From contig MWSW01000018.1 of NCBI GenBank assembly GCA_002050165.1, forward strand, positions 1 to 64,000: 64,000 nt of DNA, given 5' to 3'. The first letter of the stretch is position 1. Each line of letters opens with the position of its first letter. The notes beneath the pieces are model-generated. The model did not search any database. It was not told the origin of the DNA and saw nothing but the letters and a program-made list of their open reading frames with translations. Positions 8,364 to 18,114 of the stretch are shown here, one piece after another. Made by a program: the position numbers and the translations under genes. The DNA is from Candidatus Tepidiaquacellales bacterium OLB4/UTCHB1. GTDB taxonomy: Bacteria; Bacteroidota; Ignavibacteria; Tepidaquicellales; Tepidaquicellaceae.

Positions 8364-8485
8364 CCGCGAAGCAGCCACGTGGAGAAATGTCCGATCACTG
8401 CCCGTCCGGTAGGCGGGGAAGCCGTTCAGCAGGTGGGGAAGACGTTCAGTCGGTTTGATGTGAAACTTAATTATAGTCAATTATT

Positions 8486-8857
8486 TTATTTCGTTATTTG
8501 AAAATGTCCCCATTTAATCATATCAAAATCACTTTTCCCAAATCTCGAATTTTTATTTTTATTAAATATTAATTCTATGGAATTATCATCTTTATCAAAG
8601 TAAATTAACCAAGGTGAAGCAAGTTTATCCGCGAGGATTATTGCATAATGGTTTATTCTTTCTTGATGATTTTCAACAATAATTGTTTTTAACTCTATTT
8701 TGTATGCGCTCTCAAATTTATGATATTTGGCGATTGTTATAATTTCCCAATTATCACCTAACTCTGTTTGCAATAACTCAGACAATTTCTTGGCTTTCAT
8801 TTCACTTGTCTGACTTTCCGTTACGATTGTCAGGTAAATGTTTTGTGATTTATTCAT
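8486..8857 (-). CDS. Hypothetical protein of 123 residues
   Basis: I do not recognise the family. The protein is soluble and mixed alpha/beta, with no signal peptide or membrane segment, and rich in Lys, Ile and Asn. It has a good ribosome binding site (AAAGGGAG, 8 bases before the ATG at 8857). It lies just beyond copy B of the 470-bp repeat, on the same strand as the defence genes, so it may be one more accessory module or an immunity-type protein; that is context only. The segment YFDKDDNSIELIF near residues 87-99 looks like a strand-turn-strand unit. Confidence 0.6.
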   Translation of the reverse strand: MNKSQNIYLTIVTESQTSEMKAKKLSELLQTELGDNWEIITIAKYHKFESAYKIELKTIIVENHQERINHYAIILADKLASPWLIYFDKDDNSIELIFNKNKNSRFGKSDFDMIKWGHFQITK

Positions 8858-9196
8858 TTACTTTTGCTCCCTTTAAATCGTCCGAAAAAATTGCCCCCAT
8901 TGGATTCTCTGCTTTATTGCTAAGTTTCACACGACAAGAATAACTTTGGATATCCACTGTGTAAACATTAAACGTATCCCCCGAAATCCTTATGTGATAA
9001 TTTAATAACCATTATGAAAATATGAAAATTTGTATGTTCGATATATTAAAATTACTAAATGTGTAGTTCATAAAATTGGCTATAACCCGGTTAAGCTGTA
9101 CTGATAATCAAGTCGTTTTAGCTCCGTTTCTATTTGTCGAAATATTGTAATTGCTTGTCAGTCAAAGCATCGGCTTTTCGCATTTCAAAGGATTGT
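8858..9196. other. Intergenic region at the right border of the accessory island
   Basis: A 339-base AT-rich stretch. I see no gene, tRNA, hairpin with T-run or convincing repeat in it. The ribosome binding site of the 8486-8857 gene lies at its left end. It marks the change from accessory genes to chromosomal housekeeping genes. No attachment-site duplication was found against the left side of the window. Confidence 0.5.
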
Positions 9197-9832
9197 TCAC
9201 TTCAGAAAGTTAACCCCGAATGAAAGTTGTAGTCCGCCGACATCATCAATGGTATTGGTTGTAATACTTTTAACCTCGTTACCCAAAACCGGCAGGTAAT
9301 AATACTTCACATTAAAACTCAACCCCAGATTTTTATTGTGTCTGAACTCCAGCCCCGTCCCGATGAAACCGCCGAATGCGAACGATGCGTGCGCGTAACT
9401 GAAAGCATTGAAATAACTTTTATCGTACGGTGTAGTTACAATCAGCGCCGGCGATATTCCCGCAGTTACCAACGGTTTTATATTGCCCTCAAGGTCATCA
9501 GCGAAAAGGTAATGTTGCACTCCTATGCTAAGCGGAACCATATAAACGCGGTTCACTTTGTTCATTATCCACGAGTTTCCAAACGGATCGAATTCCTTAA
9601 ACTCCCTCGGATCGGAAACACCCGAAACAAGTATATTAGCCTGAATATCAGTGCTCTTTGAAACAGGGAAAGAATACATACCCGCAACTCCGAAGCCACT
9701 CTCGTTATAATTGAAGTTCAAACCCCAATTATTTCTCGGCTCCGTTTTAAAGTTGATTGAGCTCTCCTGTGATAAAATTTTTATCGGGTTAAAAATTAAT
9801 ATCAAAAAACTAATAACAGCTATTTGTTTCAT
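9197..9832 (-). CDS. Exported outer-membrane beta-barrel-like protein
   Basis: A 211-residue protein with a signal peptide (about 1-21, ILIFNPIKILSQ) followed by alternating amphipathic strands such as WGLNFNYNESGFGVAGMYSF, and ending in a strand LQLSFGVNFLK typical of small outer-membrane barrels. Length and layout fit the OmpA/OmpW-like eight-strand barrel group, but no specific family is recognised. It is transcribed away from the TrmH gene at 9902, with a 69-base divergent intergenic region. No substrate can be suggested. Confidence 0.65.
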   Translation of the reverse strand: MKQIAVISFLILIFNPIKILSQESSINFKTEPRNNWGLNFNYNESGFGVAGMYSFPVSKSTDIQANILVSGVSDPREFKEFDPFGNSWIMNKVNRVYMVPLSIGVQHYLFADDLEGNIKPLVTAGISPALIVTTPYDKSYFNAFSYAHASFAFGGFIGTGLEFRHNKNLGLSFNVKYYYLPVLGNEVKSITTNTIDDVGGLQLSFGVNFLK

Positions 9833-9901
9833 GCCGACTTTTGATTTATAAATTGTATATAGCTATATAGATTTTTAATTTAGTTAAAAACGACGATACA
9901 T

Positions 9902-10486
9902 TTGACGGAAAAAAGGTTATCAAGAATTGAGGAGGTAGTCAGCAAGAGGCAGAAAGGTCTCACCGTTGTAATTGAAAATGTTCACGACCCGCACAACGTC
10001 AGTGCAATTTTTCGAACCGCCGAAGCTGTCGGAATTGACAGGATTTACCTCATTTACAATACAAACAAATTTCCAAAGATTGGTCGGATATCATCCGCAA
10101 GCGCAAACAAATGGATTGACCGCTCACATTTTAACAATGTTCAGGATTGTTACAATGAGCTCCGAAAAAAAGAATTCAGGATATACTCAACATTTATGGA
10201 TGACCGCGAATCTAACCTCTCGCTGTTTGATCTTGATTTTACCGTTAACTCTGCTATCGTAGTGGGAAACGAGCACGAAGGTTTATCGGAAGAAGCATCC
10301 AAATATGCCGATTGTAATTTTTTAATTCCGCAATATGGAATGGTACAATCACTGAACGTATCAGTAGCCGCAGCAGTCTGTCTGTATGAGGCACTGCGGC
10401 AACGCAGGATTGCCGGGAAATATTCCGAACCACAGTACAGCTCAGAGGAGTTACAAGAAAAAATTAAATCTTACCTTGCAAAATGA
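9902..10486 (+). CDS. trmH: TrmH-family RNA 2'-O-methyltransferase (SpoU superfamily), likely tRNA Gm18
   Basis: A 194-residue trefoil-knot methyltransferase. Motif 1 is NVSAIFRTAEAVGI (33-46), with the catalytic Arg in FRTAE; motif 2 is VVGNEHEGLS; motif 3 is QSLNVSVAAAVCLYEAL near the end. These form the S-adenosylmethionine pocket of SpoU enzymes, and the length and pattern fit tRNA (guanosine-18-2'-O)-methyltransferase. The start is TTG at 9902. Its end overlaps the start of kdsA by 4 bases (ATGA), so the two are translationally coupled. Ribosomal RNA as substrate cannot be excluded. Confidence 0.88.
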   Translation: MTEKRLSRIEEVVSKRQKGLTVVIENVHDPHNVSAIFRTAEAVGIDRIYLIYNTNKFPKIGRISSASANKWIDRSHFNNVQDCYNELRKKEFRIYSTFMDDRESNLSLFDLDFTVNSAIVVGNEHEGLSEEASKYADCNFLIPQYGMVQSLNVSVAAAVCLYEALRQRRIAGKYSEPQYSSEELQEKIKSYLAK

Positions 10487-11292
10487 AAATTGAGAATGTT
10501 TTAAAATCATTGGGTTTGAAATCAACGGGCAAGCCGCTGTTGATTGCCGGGCCGTGCGTGGTTGAAAGTAAATCAGTTGTGTTCAAAACCTGTGAATCGC
10601 TCGTAAAATTAACAACCGACCTGAAAATTCCATTCGTGTTTAAAGCTTCATTCATTAAGGCAAACAGAACGTCGGTTTATTCTTTCAGAACTATAGGGAT
10701 TGATGAATCGCTGAAAATCCTCTCTGATGTGAAGGAGAGTTTTAACGTTCCTGTTTTATCTGATGTCCATTCTGAAATTGACACTGAGATTGCCTCACCT
10801 GTACTTGACATAATACAGATACCGGCTTTTTTATGTCGTCAGACAGAATTGCTTGAATGTGCGGGCGAAACGGGGAAGGTGGTTAATATTAAGAAGGGGC
10901 AATTCCTTGCACCGCAGGATATGAAATATCAGGCTGAAAAGGTTTCATTAACCGGGAACAATAAAATATTGCTTACAGAAAGGGGTACGAGCTTCGGATA
11001 CAACAACCTTGTAGTGGATATGCGATCACTTGTAATTATGAAGCGTATTGGTTACCCGGTAATTTTTGATGCGACACATTCGGTTCAGATGCCATCGTCT
11101 GAAAACGGAGTAAGCGGCGGTAATCCGGAGTTCATTAACCCACTTTGCAGAGCTGCCGCAGCTGTCGGAGTTGATGGATTTTTTATTGAAACACATCCCA
11201 ATCCGGGTAAAGCGCTTAGCGACGGATCAAATATGGTGAAGCTCTCCAAATTGAGAAAGCTCCTGACAGATATTATGAGGTTTAATCAATAA
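10483..11292 (+). CDS. kdsA: 3-deoxy-8-phosphooctulonate (KDO-8-P) synthase
   Basis: A 269-residue enzyme that condenses phosphoenolpyruvate with arabinose 5-phosphate in KDO synthesis for lipopolysaccharide. Family motifs are present: AGPCVVES (22-29), FKASF-KANRTS, QIPAFLCRQTELL, TERGTSFGYNNLVVDMR, FDATHSVQ and ETHPNP-ALSDG. The Cys in AGPC is the ligand seen in the metal-dependent class (Aquifex type); the metal-independent Escherichia coli enzyme has Asn there. The gene overlaps the TrmH-like gene by 4 bases. It supports a Gram-negative outer membrane with KDO-containing LPS. Confidence 0.95.
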   Translation: MKIENVLKSLGLKSTGKPLLIAGPCVVESKSVVFKTCESLVKLTTDLKIPFVFKASFIKANRTSVYSFRTIGIDESLKILSDVKESFNVPVLSDVHSEIDTEIASPVLDIIQIPAFLCRQTELLECAGETGKVVNIKKGQFLAPQDMKYQAEKVSLTGNNKILLTERGTSFGYNNLVVDMRSLVIMKRIGYPVIFDATHSVQMPSSENGVSGGNPEFINPLCRAAAAVGVDGFFIETHPNPGKALSDGSNMVKLSKLRKLLTDIMRFNQ

Positions 11293-11299
11293 ACGATAT

Positions 11300-11986
11300 T
11301 CAGTTCATCATCGAATAAACAATAATATTCAAGCCCATTCTCATTGCTTCCTCACGTTTTTCAACCGGATCGTTATGTTCGCGCGGATCTGCCCAGCCGT
11401 CTGTTATGTTCGATTCGTAAATATAGAATACACACAACCTCCCGTTGCTATCGAATAGCCCGAACCCCTGCGGTGGTTTCCCGTCATGTTCGTGAATCTT
11501 TGGTAATCCGTGCGCAAAGTTGAAATGTGAACGGTAAACCTCGTGACTGAATGGTAGTTCTTTGAGATCTTGTTGCGGAAATATTTTTTTCATTTCCCGT
11601 CGGAAGGATTCATCCATTCCATAATCATCGTCCGCAAGAAGAAAACCGCCTGATTCAAGGTAATCCCTTAACCTGAGCGATTCCTGTTCGCTGAAATTTA
11701 TGTTCCCGTGACCGGTTATTACTATAAACGGGTAATTGTAAATTTCATCCGATGCAATATCAACTGAATAGAATTTTGGTTCGGCAGTATTGATAGTTGA
11801 ATTTTCCCGCACGAAGTTCATCATATTAACTTCAGCGGTAGGATCGTTATACCAGTCACCGCCACCGGCATATTTCAACCGCGCAATTTTAAATGATGAA
11901 GAGTTGATACTTTCGCCTACCTGCGAAAATGCAACGGGTAACAATATGTATGAAATTGCAATGAATATGACTGATATAAATTTCAA
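11300..11986 (-). CDS. DUF4159-domain exported protein
   Basis: A 228-residue protein with a signal peptide (about 1-21). The mature part matches the DUF4159 pattern: an early KYAGGGDWYNDP segment, FIVITGHGNINFS, then LRDYLESGGFLLADDDYG, and a conserved C-terminal HNDPVEKREEAMRMGLNI helix. The fold is probably a class I glutamine amidotransferase-like Rossmann domain, but it lacks a clear catalytic Cys-His pair, so its role is unknown. In other Bacteroidota, DUF4159 proteins sit in BatA/MoxR-type operons; here the gene is alone, convergent with kdsA and only 7 bases from its stop. Confidence 0.85.
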   Translation of the reverse strand: MKFISVIFIAISYILLPVAFSQVGESINSSSFKIARLKYAGGGDWYNDPTAEVNMMNFVRENSTINTAEPKFYSVDIASDEIYNYPFIVITGHGNINFSEQESLRLRDYLESGGFLLADDDYGMDESFRREMKKIFPQQDLKELPFSHEVYRSHFNFAHGLPKIHEHDGKPPQGFGLFDSNGRLCVFYIYESNITDGWADPREHNDPVEKREEAMRMGLNIIVYSMMN

Positions 11987-12080
11987 AAGCTTTACGAATT
12001 AAAATTTTTTGCAAATATAAATTTCATTGAACTGAATACATTTCTAAGCCTTATCACAGATAAAACCACATATTGTTGAC

Positions 12081-14039
12081 TTACTTAACGAGAACCATTC
12101 GTTTGACGGTCGAAAATTCCCCAACGGTAAGCGAGTAAAAGTAAACTCCGCTCGGAAATCCGGAAGCATCCCAGGTGAAAGTGTAACTACCCGCGTTAAT
12201 TGGATTATTTAGCGGTACTGCAATTTCCATTCCCGCTGAATTGAAGATTTTGATAGTAACTTTCCTGCCGGTGAGTGATTGAGGAATTTCAAAATTTATA
12301 TTTGTGACCGGATTAAACGGGTTAGGGAAATTTTGAGATAACCAAAGTCCGTCAGGTAAGGTGTTCCCCTGAGCATTAATTACAAGCGGTATTAACGAAC
12401 TGCCACCGATACCGTCGCGTTTGTAATTGCCTTTAAAGGTACTCCAAATTTTAATTGAGTCATACACACCCGGAGTATCCCAGATATAAACTTTTCTATC
12501 GTTACAACCAGCAATTAATTCGTTATCACCGTCGCCGTCAATATCAGCGATAGTAGGAGAAGTTTCAAATGCATTGAGCGTAGTAGCTTCGGGGTCGAGT
12601 GGAAAACCATTAGCCAGAATTCCGGATCCGGTGAAACCATACATTTTACCCTGGTTTGTTCCGCCGATTATATCCGGTAGCGAGTCACCGTCCATATCGC
12701 CCATAGCTGTTGCACCGTCAACCCATGTTGCATATACGGGTTGCGGAAATCCGTTAATCAAATTGCCTTGTCTGTCGAACACAACTATTTTCCCGAGGCT
12801 AACCGCCTCAACAGTTCCAAACCCAAATTCAGGCTGACCATCGCCGTTCATATCGGCAATTGAAACGTTTGCAAACGGATGACCCGCAGGAACTTCAAAC
12901 GGGAATGGTGAAATTAAATTAGCGTTATAATCGAACGCATAGATTCCGTTAATCTGGTTCGGATGGCTTTCTATTTTAACCCTTATTATTACGTCTAGTT
13001 TTCCGTCACCGGTAATATCGTAAAGCGAAGGTGTTCCGCCAACGGCGTAGGGTCCGGCGATTACAGGCCAACCGGATTTTACTTCACCCATATCGTTGTA
13101 ACATAAAATCCGTCCCTCGTAGCTTGATGCATTATCGTAACCGGTACCTACTATAATTTCATATCTACCGTCATTATCAATGTCAGCTATTACCGGTGAA
13201 GATTCAGAGCCTTTGGTGTAACCAATCGGGAAATTTGGGTAGTTAACTACGTTTGAACCGTTAAACTTCAGTATGTGAAGTTTTGCGTCCATGTCAGTAT
13301 CACGGTCGCGGGATGTGATAATGATTTCATCTTTGCCGTCGCCGTCGAGGTCTTTTAGTGCCGGAGCGGAATGTTCGTTCAGTCCGCCGGTATTATACGG
13401 AAAGCCGGTCATCATTGAGCCGTCAAATTTGTGCGCAAAAATGTTTCCGTTTTCATCAGCGTGGACGACCTCAAGTTGCCCGTCGCCGTCAAGATCACCA
13501 ATCGCTGAAATTTCCATTGCGCCGCTGTTTTGGAGCGTTCCGAACGGAATAGCGTAAGGAAATCCCGGGACGAAAGCACCGGTATATTTCCAAAGGTACA
13601 ATTCCGGTTGATTCGTAGAGAATCCCGCAGTTACGGAGACTTCAAGTTTACCGTCGCCGTTCATATCTGCCGAAGTCGGCGATGATTTGTACAAAGGCCA
13701 ACCGGTGCTAACCTGTCGCGGCCAACCGAATTGATATGGCAGGACTAAATCCGAAGGCTCCGGCACTGGCGCAGTGTAGTGCTGTATTGATAATATCCTG
13801 AATCCCGCAACCTGTAAGCGCGATAGTTGTTCAGGTGTGCAGATTACCGTAATATTTCCGTTTTCAGTGTTATACGAATATTTACCTTCTCTTATTTTTT
13901 TTACATCATCGAAGGCGGAAATAAATGGTTCCAACTGCGCAATATCGGAAGTACTGTTAATCTTTATTTGAACGTAAATGTCAAATGAGTAAGAGTTGCC
14001 AAAGGTTAAAAGTAAAATTATGGTTAAAATGGTTTTCAT
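12081..14039 (-). CDS. Secreted FG-GAP/VCBS repeat protein with type IX secretion C-terminal sorting domain
   Basis: A 652-residue protein: signal peptide (about 1-18), a small N-terminal domain, then eight calcium-binding repeats of the form DxDGDGxxE/D (for example DMNGDGKLEV, DLDGDGQLEV, DIDNDGRYEI, DIDGDGDNEL), as in integrin-like beta-propellers, from about 110 to 540. The C-terminal 85 residues start with SQNFPNPFNP and end SGVYFYSLTVGEFSTVKRMVLVK-like strands; this is the type A sorting domain recognised by the type IX secretion system. The protein is probably surface-attached or released, with a binding rather than catalytic role. It implies a working type IX system elsewhere in the genome. 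Confidence 0.9.
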   Translation of the reverse strand: MKTILTIILLLTFGNSYSFDIYVQIKINSTSDIAQLEPFISAFDDVKKIREGKYSYNTENGNITVICTPEQLSRLQVAGFRILSIQHYTAPVPEPSDLVLPYQFGWPRQVSTGWPLYKSSPTSADMNGDGKLEVSVTAGFSTNQPELYLWKYTGAFVPGFPYAIPFGTLQNSGAMEISAIGDLDGDGQLEVVHADENGNIFAHKFDGSMMTGFPYNTGGLNEHSAPALKDLDGDGKDEIIITSRDRDTDMDAKLHILKFNGSNVVNYPNFPIGYTKGSESSPVIADIDNDGRYEIIVGTGYDNASSYEGRILCYNDMGEVKSGWPVIAGPYAVGGTPSLYDITGDGKLDVIIRVKIESHPNQINGIYAFDYNANLISPFPFEVPAGHPFANVSIADMNGDGQPEFGFGTVEAVSLGKIVVFDRQGNLINGFPQPVYATWVDGATAMGDMDGDSLPDIIGGTNQGKMYGFTGSGILANGFPLDPEATTLNAFETSPTIADIDGDGDNELIAGCNDRKVYIWDTPGVYDSIKIWSTFKGNYKRDGIGGSSLIPLVINAQGNTLPDGLWLSQNFPNPFNPVTNINFEIPQSLTGRKVTIKIFNSAGMEIAVPLNNPINAGSYTFTWDASGFPSGVYFYSLTVGEFSTVKRMVLVK

Positions 14040-14155
14040 TGGGATTTATTAATCAGATTCAAGTTATATTATTTGTTTTTCAACATCAATACAATCGAAT
14101 CAGATTTTAAGTATAAATTTTGATATAAAGATTTAAATTAAAAAAATATAAATTA

Positions 14156-17100
14156 GTGAAGTTTTTAACCTTGATAAAAGAAAAGTATAACAAACAATTT
14201 GTATTAGTTACGGGGATAATAATTACATTTCTGATATCCTACCTTGACATTATTACCGAACCTTTTACTTATTTTCTGGTTTTAGTTATTCTCCCAATCA
14301 TTTACGTAACATGGTATGCTGGTAAGAGCTACGGGGTAATCCTCACAGTGCTTTTCAATTTGTATTACGTGATAAATTCTTCAAGCCACATGAAGGGCGA
14401 TTCAGCAGGTGATGGTAACGTTTTAAATCTCTTCGTTATTTTGACCGCAACTATCCTCGTACTGATTTTGATTGCCAATATCCGCGGATATTACCTCGGG
14501 ATGCAACATCAATATCAACTTGCAAAGGACGAAACGAAGGTTACACAGGAGAAGCTTCAGAAGACTTCAAAAGCACTTGAAGAGTTCCGGCACGCAATTG
14601 AAAATATTTCACCTGAAAATATTTTTTATACTTTGAATTGCAGCGGGAAATTCATATACATTAACGAACATTTTGAAAGAATCACTGGATTCAGTCAGAG
14701 TGAAATTATGGAAATGAATTTCTTTGACCTCCTTCATCCCGATTACTCAGCAGATTCAATTGATTTTACTAACCGTCAGATCTGTGGCAGCGATTTAACC
14801 GGACTTTCTGAAATAAAGATTCGCAACAAACGTGGTAACGCTGTCTGGTTGAGGCAAAACGTAATGATGAACCTCGAAGGTGGCGAAATCATCGGGTTGA
14901 GTATTCTTGCAAATGACATAAGTGAAGAAATTCATTTGAAGGAAAAAATCGTTGAGAACGAATCGAAGCTAAGCCAGATTATTGACCTCGTGCCGCATTT
15001 CATTTTCGCAAAGGACAGGGAAGGGAAATTTATCCTTGCAAATAAAAGACTGGCTGATTCGTACGGTACTTCGAAGGAGGATATAATAGGTAAGAGTGAT
15101 AAAGATTTCAATACCAGCGAAGAAGAAATTGAATGGTTCAGGAACGATGACCTTGAAGTTATAAACACGCTAAGGTCAAAATACATCCCTATTGAAAAAG
15201 TTACGACAATTAATGGTGTGAGGTTTTACGAAACATTTAAAGCTCCTATTTTTATTTCTAAGATTAACGAATATGCAGTGCTCGGAGTAGCAAACGATAT
15301 CACTGAACGGGTAATGGCGGAGCGGGAGCTGAAAAAGCTAGAAATGAAATTTTCAAATTTCGCAAAAAACGCACCGGTTGCTTTCACAAGGTTCAATCTC
15401 ACAGAAAACAAGTACGATTTCGTTAACGATGAATTCGAACGGCAATCGGGTTATACGCTTGAGGAATATGAGAAATTATCCGATCAGGAATTAATTAATT
15501 TAATTCACCCGGAGGACAGGGATAAGAAATTTATGGAGTTTAAAAACTGGATGAATGACGGTATGACGGGTATTTTAAGGAGCCTCTATCGTATTGTGAA
15601 CAAAAATGGTGAAATTATCTGGATTGATACTTACAGTTACACTGATCTCGACGAGAACGGCGCTGTAAATTATATCAACCAGATTTGTGTGGACGTTACC
15701 GATAAAATGAACACCCAGAAACGAATTGAACGGAGTGAAGAGAGATATAAAACATTTATTGAAAATAGTACAGAAGGTATTTGCAGGTTTGAGCATTCAA
15801 CCCCGATTAATTTGAATCAAACTCACGAAAAAATTGTATCGGATATTTACAAATACGCTTATCTTGCAGAATGTAATTTAGAGTTTGCCAAAATGTACGG
15901 CTACAGAACCGTAGAAGAAATTGTGAACACTCCGTTGAGAGTTCTGCAAGGTGGGGATGACAATCCGGACAATTTTAATTCAAAGATCGCCTGGATTAAG
16001 AGCGGATTCAGGGTAAAAAATATAGAGACAATTGAGGTTAATAACAGAGGTGAACGCAAGTATTTCCTGAACAGCGTCATCGGGATAGTAGAAGACGGAA
16101 AGTTGCTTAGAGCATGGGGAACTCAAATTGATATAACCGAGCACAAGCAACTTCAATCTCTGAATAAAACTTTGTCTGAAGCAATTGAACAAACGCATAT
16201 TGCTATCAGGATAACTGACCCGGCCGGTGTAACGAGTTACGTTAATTCAAGTTTTGCAAATGTGATGGGCGTTCCGAAATCAAGCCTTATCGGTGAAAAA
16301 GACAGTCTTATTGCTGAACTCTTAAGTGATTCGTCGCCAGGAGGATTATCGGAATCGGGAATGTGGAAAAGCGAACGAATAAGAGTAAAGGAGAACGGCG
16401 AACAGTTCTGGGAAGTAGTGAATATTTCTTCAATCAGGGATTCGTCCGGCAAGGTGTTGCATTACCTTATAATCTCTGAGGATGTTACGGAGAAACGGGA
16501 ACTTGAAATTAAGCTCACTGAAAGTGATCAGAGGTACAAGGAATTTATTAATCAAAGCATTGATGCAGTTTACAGAATGGAGTTGAGAAAGCCGATTGAT
16601 ATTAACGAGCCATTGGAGAAAATCGTAAAGCATTTCTTTAATTACGGTTATATTGCCGAGTGTAACGAGGCAATGGCAAAGATTTACGCACAGAGAAAAG
16701 CCTCCGATTTGATTGGTCTTTCAGGAAAGGAAATTTCGAAATCTATCGATGAATACAGAAAGAAATATAATTTTGATGACTTTATTAAAAATGGATTTAA
16801 GTTAATAAATGATGAATCAAAGTTAGTTGACCCGGAAGGTAACGAAAGATATATATTGGACAACTTATTTGGTATAATTGAGGACGGTAAATTGATCAGA
16901 GTTTGGGGAATTAAGAGGGATATTACCGAAATTAGGATGATTGAGGAAGAAGGAAGATATTTGTCCAATGCTGTTCATCAAAGCCCGGTCGCAGTTGCAA
17001 TTTTGAATACCGGATTCAAAATAATGTATGTAAACAAACGATTCACCGAATTCACGCAATATGAAGAACAAGAAGTAATCGGAAAATATCCGTTTATTTT

Positions 17101-18055
17101 ACGTGACGGACAATTTTCTGTAGCGATGCAAAATGAAATTAAGTCAAGCCTTAAAAAAGGCGAAACCTGGCGGGGTGAGATTTTAAATAAAAGAAAGGAC
17201 GGTAGCGAGTATTGGGAAATATCAACCTTGTCATCCGTAAAAGATAAAGCCGGCGAGATTACGCATTACGTTTATATAAAGCAAGATATAACTCAAAGAA
17301 AAATTGTAGAAGCTGAATTACTCGAAGCGAAAAAGAAAGCGGAAGAGCTAACGAAAATTAAAGGTGAATTTCTCGCGAACATGAGTCATGAAATAAGGAC
17401 ACCGCTAAACGGTATTATCGGTATGTCGCAATTACTATCAACTACTGACCTAAACGAAGAACAAAATGAATATGTAGATCTGGTTAATATTTCATCGCAT
17501 TCACTCTTGAACATAATAAATGATATACTTGACTTTTCAAAGCTTGAAAGTAACAAACTAAAAATTTCCGAACACCCGTTCAATCTAAGAACACTGCTTA
17601 CAAATATCAGGTCACTCAATAATAAAATCGCTACTGAAAAGGGGATTGAACTCCGGCTAAACTTTGGAAACTTATCGGATGGAAATTATATCGGCGACGA
17701 GCAACGGATAAATCAGGTTATAACAAATCTGGTTTCAAATGCGCTTAAATTCACAAACGAAGGATACGTTGAGATAAATTGCTCCGCGCGGAAAGGGAGT
17801 CAAAATAATAAAGATGAAATTACAATCAGTGTTCAGGATACCGGAATAGGAATTCCCGATGATAAGATTGGTTACCTTTTCGAGAATTTTGTACAACTCG
17901 AAAATTCATACGGAAAAAATTATGTAGGAACGGGATTGGGGTTATCAATCGTTAAGAAGTTAGTTTCGCTTATGGATGGAGAGATTGAGGTAAAAAGCAA
18001 AGTTGGGCATGGAAGCGAGTTTATAGTAAAACTGAATCTAAGTACAACAGACTAA
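14156..18055 (+). CDS. Membrane-bound sensor histidine kinase with seven PAS domains
   Basis: A 1299-residue protein starting at GTG 14156. Four membrane segments (about 16-33, 38-55, 58-75, 88-108) precede seven PAS-type domains (about 145-255, 268-385, 395-510, 525-650, 660-790, 795-925, 930-1050), several ending in DITE/DVTE motifs that mark PAS-PAC joints. HisKA has the phospho-acceptor in NMSHEIRTPLNGI (about 1080), and the ATPase domain shows NLVSNALKF, DTGIGIP and GTGLGLS. No receiver domain follows, and no response regulator gene is adjacent, so the partner is unknown. PAS 4 and PAS 6 share an unusual PI(N/D)xN...EKIV insertion, suggesting internal duplication of a PAS pair. Confidence 0.92.
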   Translation: MKFLTLIKEKYNKQFVLVTGIIITFLISYLDIITEPFTYFLVLVILPIIYVTWYAGKSYGVILTVLFNLYYVINSSSHMKGDSAGDGNVLNLFVILTATILVLILIANIRGYYLGMQHQYQLAKDETKVTQEKLQKTSKALEEFRHAIENISPENIFYTLNCSGKFIYINEHFERITGFSQSEIMEMNFFDLLHPDYSADSIDFTNRQICGSDLTGLSEIKIRNKRGNAVWLRQNVMMNLEGGEIIGLSILANDISEEIHLKEKIVENESKLSQIIDLVPHFIFAKDREGKFILANKRLADSYGTSKEDIIGKSDKDFNTSEEEIEWFRNDDLEVINTLRSKYIPIEKVTTINGVRFYETFKAPIFISKINEYAVLGVANDITERVMAERELKKLEMKFSNFAKNAPVAFTRFNLTENKYDFVNDEFERQSGYTLEEYEKLSDQELINLIHPEDRDKKFMEFKNWMNDGMTGILRSLYRIVNKNGEIIWIDTYSYTDLDENGAVNYINQICVDVTDKMNTQKRIERSEERYKTFIENSTEGICRFEHSTPINLNQTHEKIVSDIYKYAYLAECNLEFAKMYGYRTVEEIVNTPLRVLQGGDDNPDNFNSKIAWIKSGFRVKNIETIEVNNRGERKYFLNSVIGIVEDGKLLRAWGTQIDITEHKQLQSLNKTLSEAIEQTHIAIRITDPAGVTSYVNSSFANVMGVPKSSLIGEKDSLIAELLSDSSPGGLSESGMWKSERIRVKENGEQFWEVVNISSIRDSSGKVLHYLIISEDVTEKRELEIKLTESDQRYKEFINQSIDAVYRMELRKPIDINEPLEKIVKHFFNYGYIAECNEAMAKIYAQRKASDLIGLSGKEISKSIDEYRKKYNFDDFIKNGFKLINDESKLVDPEGNERYILDNLFGIIEDGKLIRVWGIKRDITEIRMIEEEGRYLSNAVHQSPVAVAILNTGFKIMYVNKRFTEFTQYEEQEVIGKYPFILRDGQFSVAMQNEIKSSLKKGETWRGEILNKRKDGSEYWEISTLSSVKDKAGEITHYVYIKQDITQRKIVEAELLEAKKKAEELTKIKGEFLANMSHEIRTPLNGIIGMSQLLSTTDLNEEQNEYVDLVNISSHSLLNIINDILDFSKLESNKLKISEHPFNLRTLLTNIRSLNNKIATEKGIELRLNFGNLSDGNYIGDEQRINQVITNLVSNALKFTNEGYVEINCSARKGSQNNKDEITISVQDTGIGIPDDKIGYLFENFVQLENSYGKNYVGTGLGLSIVKKLVSLMDGEIEVKSKVGHGSEFIVKLNLSTTD

Positions 18056-18114
18056 CCGAAGTCAAGATTAATTTCGTTGAAATCCGGATTCAAAATCATT
18101 AGTTTGCACACTTC

